Positions 1 through 11,784 of a stretch of 64,000 bases of DNA are shown in pieces. Every line of letters begins with the position of its first letter. Position 1 is the first letter of the stretch. Source of the stretch: Absidia repens (Eukaryota; Mucoromycota; Mucoromycetes; Mucorales; Cunninghamellaceae); contig MCGE01000006.1 in the NCBI GenBank assembly GCA_002105175.1, forward strand, positions 1,736,001-1,800,000, read 5' to 3'. The notes under the pieces are model-generated. The model was not told the DNA's origin and did not search any database. It saw only the letters and a list, made by a program, of their open reading frames with translations. The position numbers and the translations under genes are program-made.

Positions 1-1000
1 AAAGCGATTATCCTTTGCTGGCCGACACGAGGTAAGATATAAGGGCAAAAAAAAAAAAAAAAAAAATGAAAACGAGATCATTGTGAATTAGCGATTACAG
101 AACACCTCTTGTTTTATTTTTTAGGAAACCTATCGAAACTCTGTCTCAAAGTTTGAAGTGAATGTACGCAAAAAAACAAGATTTACTGTCAAGATCTGTG
201 TCTGTTGGTCGAGATGTTCCTGGATCACAAAACTTTATATTAGGATGTGGAACCTTTCATATTTTACATTATGACAAAAAGTGGACGAAAACTGTTGCTA
301 TTCTCAACGGTAACACAAAATATTGGGGTATGAAACTGTGAAAAACAAGTATTTGTATTGTCTACTCGTTGACAATTGTATATTTATTTCTTTTTGGTAG
401 ATGGGAAAATACGTCTTCAATGAACTGTGGCACCTCCTGCAACTTCATCAACGGTAAAGGATATGATAGTGGGACAAATCAAATACTTTAGTAAGTACTG
501 GCACCTGCATGTATAGAAATCAAAGAAAAAGGAAACTAATTCTGTGTATTCTTTTATTAAGGTTACCTCTTAAGCATGAAAGAAGGTAAGACTGGCTTTG
601 ATCTGAAAGGCTACCATTATCCGATTTGGGTTTACTCAGCTATATCGAAATTAGTGGCAAAACGTGATCTTCCGTCAACTGAAAAATCCAATTGGGGTCC
701 GACTAGCATTGGCGGGTAAAAAAAAAAATGTATTTGCTTTATTTTTATATAGAAAACGTAGAAAAGCATACTCACATATAGATGCTGTTGCTTCTTTTTT
801 TTTTTTTTTTTTTTTTTTTGGTAATGATGCCAAATATTTGGAAAAGGATATGCGTTGACGCCCAATGATATAATATATCAACCTTACAGCTTCTCAATCT
901 GATATCGTTTAACAAGTATACATGGTACGAATGACTTCAACACAAGAACAGCTCGGATCAATGGCGGAAATGGACACATGAAGCAAGTACTTTAACAAAC
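1..1000 (+). pseudogene. Remnants of an unrecognised multi-exon gene (possibly decayed)
   Basis: Several open segments separated by intron-like sequence look protein-coding: about 125-329, 401-490, 562-720 and 918-984. They have plausible donors (for example after 31, and at 715) and T-rich acceptors. Translations include the stretches GCGTFHILHYDKKWTKT, SSMNCGTSCNFING and GTNDFNTRTARINGGNGH. No family is recognised. The segments do not join into one frame: the first needs a one-base change in the A7 run at 170-176 to stay open, and later phases conflict. The gene also enters from beyond the left window edge. It may be a decayed gene, or a real gene with splice sites I have not found. Confidence 0.3.
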
Positions 1001-1894
1001 GACTATTGATAGTGGATAAAACGGTCTACCAAGGATGAGTATGGTGAACACTTGGAAATGGGTGTTAGTAATAGATGATAATCTTATTTGAAACTATGGT
1101 GCCTCATTTATGCATTCCCCCCTCAGCCCCCAATAGTTTTATTAGCTTCATTTACTCTCCCTTTAGTAGTTTTAGTATTGTCATTTATTCTTTATATCAT
1201 GTTTACTATTCAAATCATTCATTATTCATCTTCAATAAAAAAAAAAGTATTTTTAGGAAAACGTGCGTCTCTTGTAGTATGGTGTTGGGTGTGTTGCGTT
1301 TTTGAAAAAAAAAATCATCGTACTTTTTTTTTTTTTTTTTGATCCATGTCATGTACAGGAAATGCCCAATAGAACATAGACGAATAAAACCTCCCTATTT
1401 TCCCATGCGCTTAAGGTTGCATGTCCGACGGTGGTTTTTTGTTTTGGTCAAAAATTGCCCAAAAGCAACCATTTATTTTTTTGTATTGAGTAAATCACAA
1501 GCTCTTTGTGGAAGCATCCTCAGGATATCAATATGGATTCATGTAAAACAATGTGTGTATGTGTACGCTTTCTCTTTGTCTACCATTGTTTATCATGAAT
1601 ATTAATTCACAGATCGTGGAGACTTCCTTTGAATGTCCTTGAGTCGGAAGAAGTCTCAGTATAAAAAAAAAAAAAAAAAGGCATTGGTCGGCGTTTCAAT
1701 ATTTTCTATAAACTGTCGCTGAATTCCCTCTTTTTCAAATTTTCCCTTTTCTTTCTCTTTAAACTTTCTTTCTCTCATTATATCCTTAAGGGTCTCTTTT
1801 TTTTTTCTACTTGCTTGATATTTTTACTGTGACTTTGCCCTTTGACATAATCCAAGTCTTTGTGTCTATTTGTTAAGAAGAAAAAAAAATCATC
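1001..1894. other. Intergenic, pyrimidine-rich promoter region
   Basis: No credible gene. It contains an A17 run near 1663-1679 and a long C/T-rich tract (about 1720-1860) leading up to the start codon at 1895, typical of fungal promoters. Confidence 0.5.
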
Positions 1895-3920
1895 ATGGAT
1901 ACTTCAACACCACCACCAACTGTGGACAAGTCTTCATCAATCAATAAAAAAGAAACAGACTATGCCATTACTGAAACTTTGGACAATGAGCACCTGGAAT
2001 CGAATGATGGCTCCATCGAAGCAATGGACAAGAAAAACAAGAAATCAAGAACAACTGCCTTCTTCAATGTGATATTCAGTGGTGCTGCGTTGATGTCGGA
2101 TGGGTATCAAAGTGGTGCCATTAGTTTTGTCAACCTTGCTCTTAGTAAAATCTATGGTGATGTGGTCTTTAACGACACTGTGTCTTCTCGATTATCTTAT
2201 GCAATGTTTGTGGGGTGCGTGGTTGGTCAAGTGGTAAGTAAAAGAAAGGAAAAAAAAAAAAAAAAAAAAAAAGAGAGGGAAAAAAAAAAGAAATCATAAA
2301 AAAAGAAAATACCAATCGTACCCTTTGGTGTACAAGTCCATCATTGGTTGCAGTCGTACAAACTATTCTACCACTCCCTTTTGGGTGTAGTACAAAATCA
2401 ATCTTAATCTCACTGTGACATCACATGTCTTGAATTTTTATTTTATTTTTTTCGATTTAGTTTTTTGGCTTCTTTGTGGATCGAATTGGTCGAAAGGCGG
2501 GGTTAGTAACAACTACTGTTCTTGTTATCCTTGGTGCTGCGATGTCTGCCGCATCAAGCGGTGTCACTTCAGAAGGTCTACTATGGATGATGGTTATCTC
2601 TCGAGGTGTATTAGGTAAAACAAAACAAGAAGGAGAAGGTGGTTGTATATTAATGATGATCATACTAACCATAGAATTATTTGCCATTCATTAGGTGTGG
2701 GCGTTGGCGGGGAATATGTAATGTTAAAAATGAAAAAAATGAAAAAAGGAAACCCTGTTATTGACTGAATATTTAATTTTTATTATTAGCCTTGTAGCTC
2801 AGTAGCCGCTGGTGAAAGTGCGGACAGTGTTAGTCCTGGCAATCGTGGTAAATTATTCGTCATGGTGACAAACTTCATGATTGATTTTGGTTATGTGCTG
2901 TCTGCTGTTGTACCTGTTATCTTGTTGGCTATCTTCAGTGAAGATCGTTTGGAGCCTGTTTGGCGTCTTGTTCTTGGTCTTGGTATTCTTCCACCTCTGT
3001 CTGTGCTTTATTGTAAGTGAAACAAAAAATGGGGCTTTTTTATTGGGCAAAATAATCTATTTTTTTTTCTGATGTATTGATGCTGACTTTTTTCCTTTTT
3101 TTTAAAAGTCCGGGTGAAAATGGGTGAGACAGCTCATTACAAAAAGAACGCTTTGAAAAAACAGGTCCCCTATTTGCTGATCTTCAAACGTTATTGGAAA
3201 AGAATCTTCGCCGCTTCTTTCACTTGGTTTGTCTATAACTTTATCTCCTTCCCCAATGGTGTGTTTTCCTCGGTCATCATCAGTCAAGTCGCTAGTGGTC
3301 AACCCATGATTATCACTGCTGCATGGAACATTTTGCTGTACGCTTTCTACTTGCCTGGTTGTATCTCTGGTGCCTTTTTGACCGACAAGATTGGCCGAAG
3401 AAAAACATTAGTCCTTGGTCTTGTATCTCTTGGTGTTGTCGGAATGATCATTGGTGGTGCTTTGGATCCTTTGTCTCAAAACTGCTTCCCTATGTTTGTT
3501 ATTTTGTATGGCATCTTTTTGGGTTTGGCCGAAATGGGTCCTGGTGCCAATATGGGCTTGATTGCGATGGAAATGGGCCCTTCGTCCGTCAGAGGCACTT
3601 GCTATGGTATTGCTGCTGCGTTTGGTAAGGTTGGTGCTACGATCGGTACGGTGGCATTTGGACCTATGAAAGACAATCTCGGTTTGCGTGCTCCTTTCTT
3701 AGTCAGCAGTGGAATTGCCATTGCGACTGGTATTTTTGCTTGGTTTGCCATTGAAGATATCAGTAATGAAGCGCTCGGTGCTGAAGATGTTGCTTTCAAG
3801 CAATATTTGAAGGACAATGGTTATGATACTTCCTCTATGGGTCTGGATGGTCACACCGATACTGACAAGGCCGAAGTTACTTCCATTCATCAAGTCTCCA
3901 AAACTGACGACAAACTGTAG
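1895..3920 (+). CDS. GIT1-like glycerophosphoinositol/glycerophosphodiester permease (MFS)
   Basis: Five exons: 1895-2233, 2461-2614, 2695-2717, 2790-3012, 3109-3920; 516 residues. Exon 3 is only 23 nt but is needed to read LGVGVGGEYPCSS, the conserved GGEYP segment of the GIT1/phosphate-transporter branch of the major facilitator superfamily. MFS signature loops are visible: DRIGRKAG after TM2 and DKIGRRKT in the second half, with about 12 hydrophobic segments. The hydrophilic N-terminus is about 55 residues and the C-terminal tail is cytosolic-looking. By family, such proteins import glycerophosphoinositol or glycerophosphocholine at the plasma membrane with protons. Substrate is not determinable from sequence, so phosphate or another organophosphate is possible. 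An AATAAATAAATAAATA stretch near 4014 supplies poly(A) signals. Confidence 0.85.
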
Positions 3921-4583
3921 ATTATATAGATATTTATGTATCCTCTTTTTTTTTACCCTATCACCCCTACCCACAATATTATGTTATTGTTGTATTCCTT
4001 CCTAATGATGAAAATAAATAAATAAATAAATATATTATACTAACTATATGTTGATTCATGTGATGATGGCGGAGATGGGTTGGTCAGGATGGTGGTGATG
4101 GTGATGATGGGAATAGTGATGGCATTGATATCGGTGATAGAGAGCGATGGGACTGATACCAATTGATGAGAGGTGATGATAGCGGGGATTGCGGGGACAT
4201 CCCTTGGTGTCAGCAATGATGATGATCAAAAATGGTGTTGATCGGTGTTCAAAGCGTTTGCCTTTTTCGAGGCAAATGAGTTTGGTAATAGAGTTTGGTG
4301 TCTTTGAACATGTAATGAAGACTTTCCACAGTATCACTACGTAAATAATGAATACATACTAAGTACAACGTGTTGTATCTTGAAGGGAATGATAAATCGG
4401 TATCTGGGAATACCTATAATCTATGCAATATTAAAAAAATTAGACAAAATCGCTGTTTTCCAGGGTCGAGCGGCATTTCAATATTATTCATTCATTTCTG
4501 TCTCCCATGCTCTCTTTTGCACTTCTCTTTTCTTTTTTTTGGAATCCATTATATTTATTTATTTCTTTACTTTGGTACCACTC
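3921..4583. other. Intergenic between permease and PEX5
   Basis: Holds the AAATAAAT tandem stretch around 4014-4030 (poly(A) signal for the upstream gene) and a GGTGATGAT-rich low-complexity segment around 4058-4180. No gene is supported. Confidence 0.5.
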
Positions 4584-6613
4584 ATGGAAACCTCGCAATG
4601 TCGTTCTAATCATGTAAAGGCATTCATGCATCACCTTTATACAAAAGGTTCTTCGAGTCAAAAAGATCAATGGGTTAACCCTCACCTCGACGTCCAGCAA
4701 GTAAGTTGAACAGAAAATATAACAAAAATGGTATTTGAAAAAAAAAAACCCCCCAACGTTAACATTCTATGATCATAGAAACCTACCTTTAGATCCAAGC
4801 ATACCACCTACGCTGATTCGTTATCACCAAGTTACTGGTCGTTAGAGGTAAGAAACAAGAATAAGCGTGTACTGGGCTGTTTTGTATGCGTTACTCAAAA
4901 TAATCTTTTCACATGAAAATTCCTGGGATATTCTTTTTCAGGACTTTACAAAGCATGGTCAATCAAGCTACAGTCATTCCTTGCAGGCAACAACACTAGA
5001 ACAATCTCGGCTACGTGATCCTTCCATTGACGATGATCTCTCTGCTTCTTGGAGTTCTTCAGGAACTTCTTGCTCCACCTCATTGCCGTCGCCCGACTTG
5101 GATGATCAACGTAAGAAAATTTTATCAGTGGGTCTAGTTATGCTATGGTGGGGGTTTTATTGACGAATTATTTTATCTGTCTCTATGTTTATTGCAGGAC
5201 ATAATGGATGGTTGGCCGATTTCTACTCGTTTCCGTCTCCTTCACCACCAACGATGTCTCAGCAGTGTATATCTCCAGCACCACCATTATTACTACAGCA
5301 GTCTCGTACCACCAGATCTACTTATCACCTTCAACCCCGCATGTCAACAACATCAACCCTGAATACCCACCAAAACGCATCAACAATACATGATAAGACG
5401 AAAAATTGGGAAATGGCATTTGATCAGTACGAGAATCAAGAAGACAACGATAGCATCACTACATCCACAATAGCACACAATGCGCGTACCTCCTCTATGC
5501 ATGTCGATTTCAACTCATACTCACTAGAAAATGAAAGGAACAACAAGGTCGAAGTAGTGGATCATGGCTCAAGGCTGGAAACAAAGGAAGAAGCCAACAA
5601 CACTCTGGAAGTACCAATTTCTGATTCTAGGCTACAGATGGAGAAAAACACGATGATGGATGCAGCCAATTGGAATGCAATGGGTATGGATCTCCAAGAA
5701 ACAGAACAAGATGTAGCAGCTATTGATGCATTCCGGCATGCTTTGGATCTGGACACGACGATGCTGGATGCTTGGTTGAATTTGGCGATCAGCTACACAA
5801 ATGAACATCAACGGGGCAACGTCTATGATTGTTTGGAAGCATGGCTACACCACAATGAAAAATACCAGCACCTTTGCAAACCTGCGGACGACGTTTCTGT
5901 GGTGATGAAGGATCGGAATACAGCTCTTATAGATCGGTTTATATTAGCGGCAAGATGTGCGCCGGGGGATACAAATACAACAACGGATGAAATCGATGCC
6001 GACGTCCAAGTGGTACTAGGGATTTTATTTTATTTGGCAGATGAAACACAAAAATCAACAGATTGCTTCCGAGCGGCATTAGCGTGCCGACCAGATGATT
6101 ATCGCCTTTGGAACCAACTAGGATCCGTCATTCTATCTCAGCAAGGCATGCAGGCATCGGACGCTTCCTATAGTGATGCTATGGACATGTATTGGAGTGC
6201 ACTCTATTTGAACCCGGTATATACCCGTGCTCGTTACAACTTGGCGGTGGCACACATGAAACTCTCTCAATATGACCAGGCGGCACACCATTTGGTCACT
6301 GCTCTTACTCATCAACAAAAGCAGCAACAACAACAACAACAACAACTACAGCAGGCATCTAATTCCTCGTCACCGATGTGGTCAAGCTTACGCCTAGTCA
6401 TGTATATGTAAGTACTGAATAGGACATGCAAACCATCCACTATCCGAATTGCTTATTCATTTTTTTTTTATTTTATTTTATTTTTTTTTGGTGGCTCATT
6501 GGGGATTTAGGCTAAAGCTGGATCATTTGGCAGATGCATGCAATCGGTTTGATTTGGCACCCTTTGCATCATTCCTTGATAACCCTTGTACTTTTACCCC
6601 ACACACACAGTAG
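4584..6613 (+). CDS. PEX5: PEX5, peroxisomal PTS1 import receptor
   Basis: Five exons: 4584-4700, 4779-4847, 4942-5110, 5198-6407, 6511-6613; 555 residues. The C-terminal half carries TPR repeats, including DAWLNLAISYTNE, DYRLWNQLGSVILS and the PEX5 hallmark YTRARYNLAVAHMKL that binds the PTS1 tripeptide. The N-terminus has a lone cysteine in METSQCRSNHVKAFMHH, matching the conserved Cys used for receptor mono-ubiquitination and recycling. A WxxxF pentapeptide (WLADF, encoded near 5211) fits the Pex14-binding motif. The start ATG at 4584 is chosen because it places this Cys close to the N-terminus. A glutamine run (Q8 plus) sits in the last TPR linker. The final exon closes the C-terminal helix. 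An AATAAA lies at 6667. Confidence 0.88.
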
Positions 6614-6929
6614 ATTTGTAGATATTAGTATAGATCACTTTTTATTTTTATATCATATTGGAAATTAATAAAAACAAAATTATGTTTTATGTTACAGAAA
6701 AAGATATTATTTTACAATAAAGGGACTATTAAAAGGCGACCACTGGTTGATGATGCTTTAGTATTGCATGATGCGGATATGTGTACTGGTCAGAGGACGG
6801 GTGAACAAGTGATAGTTTGTTTGACAATGCAAGTCAGATAAGGACAAGTCTCGGGTTACTTCCAATTTTTATTCTCAAATTTAAAGGGAAAAAAAAAAAA
6901 AAAAAGGTGAACTGGATGTTGACAATATG
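6614..6929. other. Intergenic 3' of PEX5
   Basis: Contains the PEX5 poly(A) signal (AATAAA at 6667), TATTTT repeats and an A16 run near 6890. No gene seen. Confidence 0.4.
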
Positions 6930-8010
6930 TCAAGGCTAGAGGAGGGCATATTATTTTATATGGAAGGCTACACTGGTGATATGGGCTAGGTTGATTAGTA
7001 TGAATGGTAGAGTGGGGTTTCATATTAAGTGAATTAGAACCACAAACCAGTCGCAGAGACTCTAGCGTAGAAAACTAGTGGAAGTACATAAAAGATTAAA
7101 TGCTCTATAATATCGGCCACACTGATGGTGCAGGAGTAGGGCTACATTAGGTATTTTAAAATATCGCTGGGGTTCTGAACGGGAAGGAATGGTCATAGTG
7201 GGTAGGCGAGCTTTAGGTGTGTGATAGGACAGTCAAAAAATGGCTACGGTAGTGGCCGTACTCATAATATGATGGATAATAGGATGTTTTATTAAATTAA
7301 TCAATAAAAAGATATATTTTATTTTTGAATCAATATAGCCAACCCTAAACTGAAGGCGTGGTGTTTATTATATAAAAGATCTATTGGAAGGAGCCTGAGG
7401 GAGACTATTGGGGGATCTAAACCACAGTCAATACTGATCTAAAGGGACGAATGTACATGTAAAAATGGATCTAATACTCTGTACTGTACAAAGCATGAGG
7501 AATACTAAACGTATATATGTTAGTGATGCATAATCTTGGTCAACACTAATCTAAAGGGAACGATGGTACAAAAGGATCTACTGCGCAAGGCAAGAGAAAG
7601 ACTAATGGATCATTTTTCATTGAAGGATGTAAAATAGACATATTTTATTCAAATATAGATACAAACTATTGACCTACTAACACTAAACTAAGCTAATTAA
7701 GACTCCAAAAACCCAACGGTGGGTCCCAAATCCTGAATCCAAAATGAAAGGGGTTCCCCATGCATCTTGTAATCCCTGAGCTGAAACCCCTTCTAATCTA
7801 GTCCTGGCACTAATCTAAGTGTAACATAACCCCATGAAGTTGAATGGTGAAGGTAAAAAAGAAAAAGAAAAAGGAAAGAAAGAGAGAGAAAATAAAAAAT
7901 TGGAGTAAATAAAGATTCATGTGTGCGGAATTTGAATAGTTTACAAGGCCTCATTCGTCGATCCCCTTTTTTTTTTTGCGTCTCAAATCCAATACCATAA
8001 AACATCATCG
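6930..8010 (+). repeat. Dispersed non-coding repeat, copy A
   Basis: Clearly related to 19640-20680 (same strand), 33230-34130 (opposite strand) and part of 43500-43860. The most conserved module lies at about 7632-7800 and includes AATCCAAAATGAAAGG and CCCATGCAT. Upstream of it are degenerate tandem subrepeats carrying GATCTAAAGGGA and GAGGAATACTAA words. A purine-rich AAAGAAAGAGAGAG stretch follows the module. No open frame or transposase is visible. It could be a non-autonomous transposon, a solo LTR or a decayed retroelement; boundaries are approximate. Confidence 0.7.
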
Positions 8011-9130
8011 ACCTAGTGGATCTCTTCTCTTTATAACAACTTCATGGTTGGATATATATAGCATGATAATTCTCACTCACCTTTGTGCAGTAGCCCTTAT
8101 CATTCCACAGTGAGCCCCTCTTTGATTTGAATAGGTTACTTTTCATTTATTCTACAACTAAACACCCCAACTCACTACGCTTAACCACTACCACTACACA
8201 CATACCTATTAGCATCGTCTTACGATAGGAAACATAGTACTGCCATTATATTAGTTAGTGTATTGTCATAGCTTATATCCACATCTGAATAAAATATATC
8301 TTGCCTTTTTTTTTTTTACTATTAAACTCACTCTTATAAGTTTAGTTCTCTTACTGAATGGGCATGCCCCAATTTACTGTACATACATGTGTAAATAAGG
8401 ACATATATATGTGTGTGTGAAAAATGTCATACGTGTGTGTATAAGTAAAAAAGTCATAGGTGTGTGTGTGTGGTAAACGAAATTTGGTACTCTATATATT
8501 TTCAAGACTACAGTCAAGTGAACAAAAAAGGACGATTTCAAATTCCGATTCAGGGGGAAAATATTTTTGATCCTCACTGCAAATCCGTTCAAATAAGAAC
8601 AAGAATACACTTATACACTATACATTAGGTGTGAAATATAACTGAAGCTATAACAAAAAGGTTGAATCAACACTGTTACTGCCTATACCAATCTCAAAAA
8701 TAGCCGTAACATCGGAGTCCATACATCTTTGGTTATGTCGGCCCTATAAGAAATATGGGTGCGTTCATCTCGTCCATTTTTGGCGTTAGTTCTGCCATTG
8801 GTTGGGCTATGCAGTGACTGGTTTTTATGCGGACCGATGTCGACAAGTGTCGGCAAGTGTTGACAGGTGTCGACAAGTGTCGTCCTGCACCACCCCTTCA
8901 TATATAGTTAGCCTCTTTTTTTGATTAGTATAAATACCTCCACTTCCCCGCAACAATTTTATTTTTTTAGTTAATTTTTATTATATTATTATCTCAACCT
9001 CTTTTTTATAAAATTCAGTACAAAGGTTTTTAACCACCAAATCACTGTCTTATTTTTATTTTGTTTCTATCGTCTATATAGAAACTTTCTTTTATTTTTT
9101 GTGACTACAAGTCCTTTTTTATTTTTTTAC
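8011..9130. other. Non-coding stretch with a GT/CA-rich segment
   Basis: No gene supported. It contains TGTGTGTG microsatellite-like tracts near 8410-8475 and a short tandem 10-mer (listed separately). The remainder is T-rich. Confidence 0.4.
8841..8880. repeat. Tandem 10-bp repeat, four units
   Basis: Four consecutive 10-mers: CGACAAGTGT, CGGCAAGTGT, TGACAGGTGT, CGACAAGTGT. The first and last are identical and the middle two differ at one or two positions. Confidence 0.8.
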
Positions 9131-9598
9131 TGTGTGTTATACACTTATTTTTATTGAACCAACAAAGGTCAATACTTTTCTTTTTATTTTTTTTACTCTT
9201 TCAAGTTTATTTTTTATAAACTTTCTCTACAGTTGGACTTTATCTACAAAAGTTCTGGTGCTCACTACTATCAATTCTATTTTTGTCCAATTCAGGAACA
9301 AGATATTTCAAATTCCGCCGAAGGAACAAATTTATTTTCAAAGCTCTAAACGATCAAAGCTACACCAAAGGATCACTCAAGACATCCTATTCAACCCAGA
9401 AAAACATAAAAAAACCTACAAAAACACAATCCAGTTGGACTAAAATCACATATTTAGCCGCAACAGTTAAGCCTAAAAATTTTGGTGCATTCTCACAGGA
9501 AAAATCAAAAACACAGCCTGGCTATGTACAAGAACTATCCCAGAAGACACCAGTGTTCAATTCATTTGCAAAACAAACGTTTTTGGATGCAAAAGGTA
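9131..9598. other. T-rich then A-rich flank of the tRNA gene, no supported gene
   Basis: An open frame runs through here and across the tRNA on the opposite strand. It has no recognisable domain and its composition is like the surrounding AT-rich DNA. Confidence 0.4.
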
Positions 9599-9669
9599 TG
9601 CGCGGTCGGGGAATCGAACCCCGGCCCTTCGCGTGGCAGGCGAAGATTATACCACTTAACCAACCGCGC
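9599..9669 (-). tRNA. tRNA-Gly (GCC anticodon)
   Basis: Read on the minus strand, the 7-bp acceptor stem GCGCGGT pairs with ACCGCGC, followed by a discriminator A at 9599. The anticodon stem TTCGC/GCGAA encloses loop CTGCCAC, giving anticodon GCC. The T arm has the invariant GGTTCGATTCC (B box) and the D arm has TGGTTAAGTGG (A box). There is no intron. A TTTT tract just downstream (AAAA at 9591-9594 on the plus strand) is a suitable RNA polymerase III terminator. Confidence 0.95.
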
Positions 9670-10459
9670 TTCAATGAAATTTTTTTCAACAACATGTATA
9701 TCTGTTATGTGCTAAACGACGGCCACGTGCAGGCTAAAAAAGGAATAATTGACAATGTTTTGCCTTTTTGAGTAAACAATGGGCTTTAGTTTTGATGAAC
9801 TAGTCATTTCTTCTTTGTTTGTCGATGTAACGTCCATCTCTTCATAGTATATGTTTCATATCTTCTACTTTTTTGTATTGAAGTAGATATCACCATGGCA
9901 GGAAAAAAGCGAAAAAATAAAACAAGAGATAAAGTACAGTACAGTATCATTTCCCATTTCTTATATCAATGTCATTTAGTTATCCCTTTATTAAAATGGT
10001 CCTTCCACCCGCTCTCCTATTCCTTTATTTACCCATATAGTACTGTAGTGCATTTATTCCCTCCCCATTTCCGTTTTTTTTTTTATTTGTCTTTTTTCTA
10101 ATGGTTGGAAAATGAGTGAATATGAGTAAGTATATAACATAGTGTATTATTCAATAGCTGTGACGAATAAAAGACTAGAACGAAATGCCAATCGCATTGA
10201 CCAAAAAAAAAAAAAAAAAAAAAAACGGTACAACTCTCATACACACATACACATGCTCGAACAGATATATATCAACAATCAGATCACAACCTTTATCATC
10301 ACATACTCATAGTCATCAAGTCAAATATAAAAATAAGAAGTATCGTTTTATTCTGTAAACAATAAAGGTAATAAATATATGTATAAAAATAAATAAAAGA
10401 AACTATAACGTATAATACTAAAACCAAAATAAAAAAAAAAGGTACTACAATCTATAAAA
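9670..10459. other. Intergenic between tRNA-Gly and the sirtuin gene
   Basis: Contains a CCACGTGC E-box-like site near 9723, an A-rich run near 10202-10225, and AT-rich sequence with AATAAA motifs on both strands. A short frame starting at 9895 (MAGKKRKNKTRDK) has a good start context but cannot be extended into a convincing gene. Confidence 0.4.
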
Positions 10460-11784
10460 TCACGCGGTCTTGCCCCTTTTCCTTGTCCGTCCAATCCATC
10501 CATCCAAGTTGGTTTCCATGAGCGGTTGTTTTTTGATAGCAGCAGATGCAGATGATGATTTGGTGATTGCAGATTTTTTGATAGTGATGGTAGTCTTTGA
10601 TGATGATGATGATAATGATGTGCGTGGGGTTGTTGTTGTTGCTTTCATGGCAGTAGTGTCGTTAACAGCGCGTTTCCGTCTTCGTTTCGTTGTTGTATCC
10701 ATCATATTTTCCTTGTCTTCTTCCTCTTCTTCTTGACGCTTGATTGTTTCACGTAATCGGACCTTAGCGGCGGCCAGCGCTTTGGTATCCAGCCATTTTT
10801 CTTCGGTCAGCGTCACCCAGGTATCGGCATCCCCCATCACTTCATAATCAAACACGGCATCCCATTCCTTGGTTGGCTTTGTCTTGTTGATAAAGATGAC
10901 CCGACCGGTACGTGGATGGTTGGCATGGACGGCTTTCGCCATTTGCTTGATGAATTTCTTGAGTGCCAAAATCTTGAGCGAGGTTCCCATGACAATTAAA
11001 CAATCAGGCCGTTTCTTGATATCTGTCGCTTGTGCCAGGCCAATGGTATCACCGTTGGGATGTTCTTCATTGTACAGGACCACTGCTGGACGAAGGGTAC
11101 CCATCGCCAAAGACCGCTTGCCCAGACGTTGACGTTCATTTTCGTTGGTTTCACATTTGGGGCACAACGGGGGTTCCCCGAGGCGGAACTGGTCTTGATA
11201 TACAGCAGAAAAGTCGTAACTGGCCGAGCACAGAGTACAATGCACCTTATCCATCGAGCCATGCAGTTGCACCAAATGTTGATCCAAAGATTCGGCTTCC
11301 AAACAATCGATGTTTTGCGTGTAGCACCGTAATAATTGGCCCTTGTCTTTCATAGCGTTGATAAAGTTGTGTGTTGCTGTGGGTTGCGCTTGTCCGATCA
11401 AGGTCTTGAGTTCCGCCATAAAGGTATAAAAGCATCGTGTCTGTTGTTCATCCTTGAATAGCATGGCATCAAAGAGTTCCATTCCTTTAAGGACCACATT
11501 GGGATGTTTTTCTTTCACCAGGTTGTAAAGACCATCTGAAGACCGAAAGTCCTATATAATAATAATAATAATAATAAAAGGATGTGAGTTTGGCGGGCTT
11601 CCTATATATATCACATCATAAAAGAATTCACAATAGGAGTACTTACAGGAATACCACTGTTGCAAGAGATACCAGCACCTGTGATGACCACGGTTTTTTT
11701 GCTTCGAGCGAGACAGGCAGCCAGGTCGGCGACATGAGGGTCAATGACTTCAGGCGGGTCAGATGTTGAGAATCGAACTTTCAT
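10460..11784 (-). CDS. HST3/HST4-type NAD+-dependent histone deacetylase (sirtuin)
   Basis: Two exons, complement(10460-11551, 11647-11784); 409 residues from the ATG at 11784. An in-frame ATG at 11820 would add 12. The Rossmann motif GAGISCNSGIP is completed across the intron by DFRSSDGLY. TQNID and the catalytic His in QLHGS follow, then a zinc site CTLC...CPKC. Spacing and motifs match the Hst3/Hst4 branch, which removes acetyl from histone H3 Lys56 in yeasts; substrate here is inferred. The C-terminal tail of about 110 residues is basic and Ser/Thr-rich, with an acidic run, a KEN tripeptide and KRRRKR, a likely nuclear localisation signal. The intron acceptor follows an ATT/TTA microsatellite. 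Confidence 0.88.

Noticed and set aside
9283..9771. 162-codon plus-strand frame spanning the tRNA-Gly locus
   Set aside because: It runs through the antisense of a canonical tRNA gene and has no domain; most likely chance.
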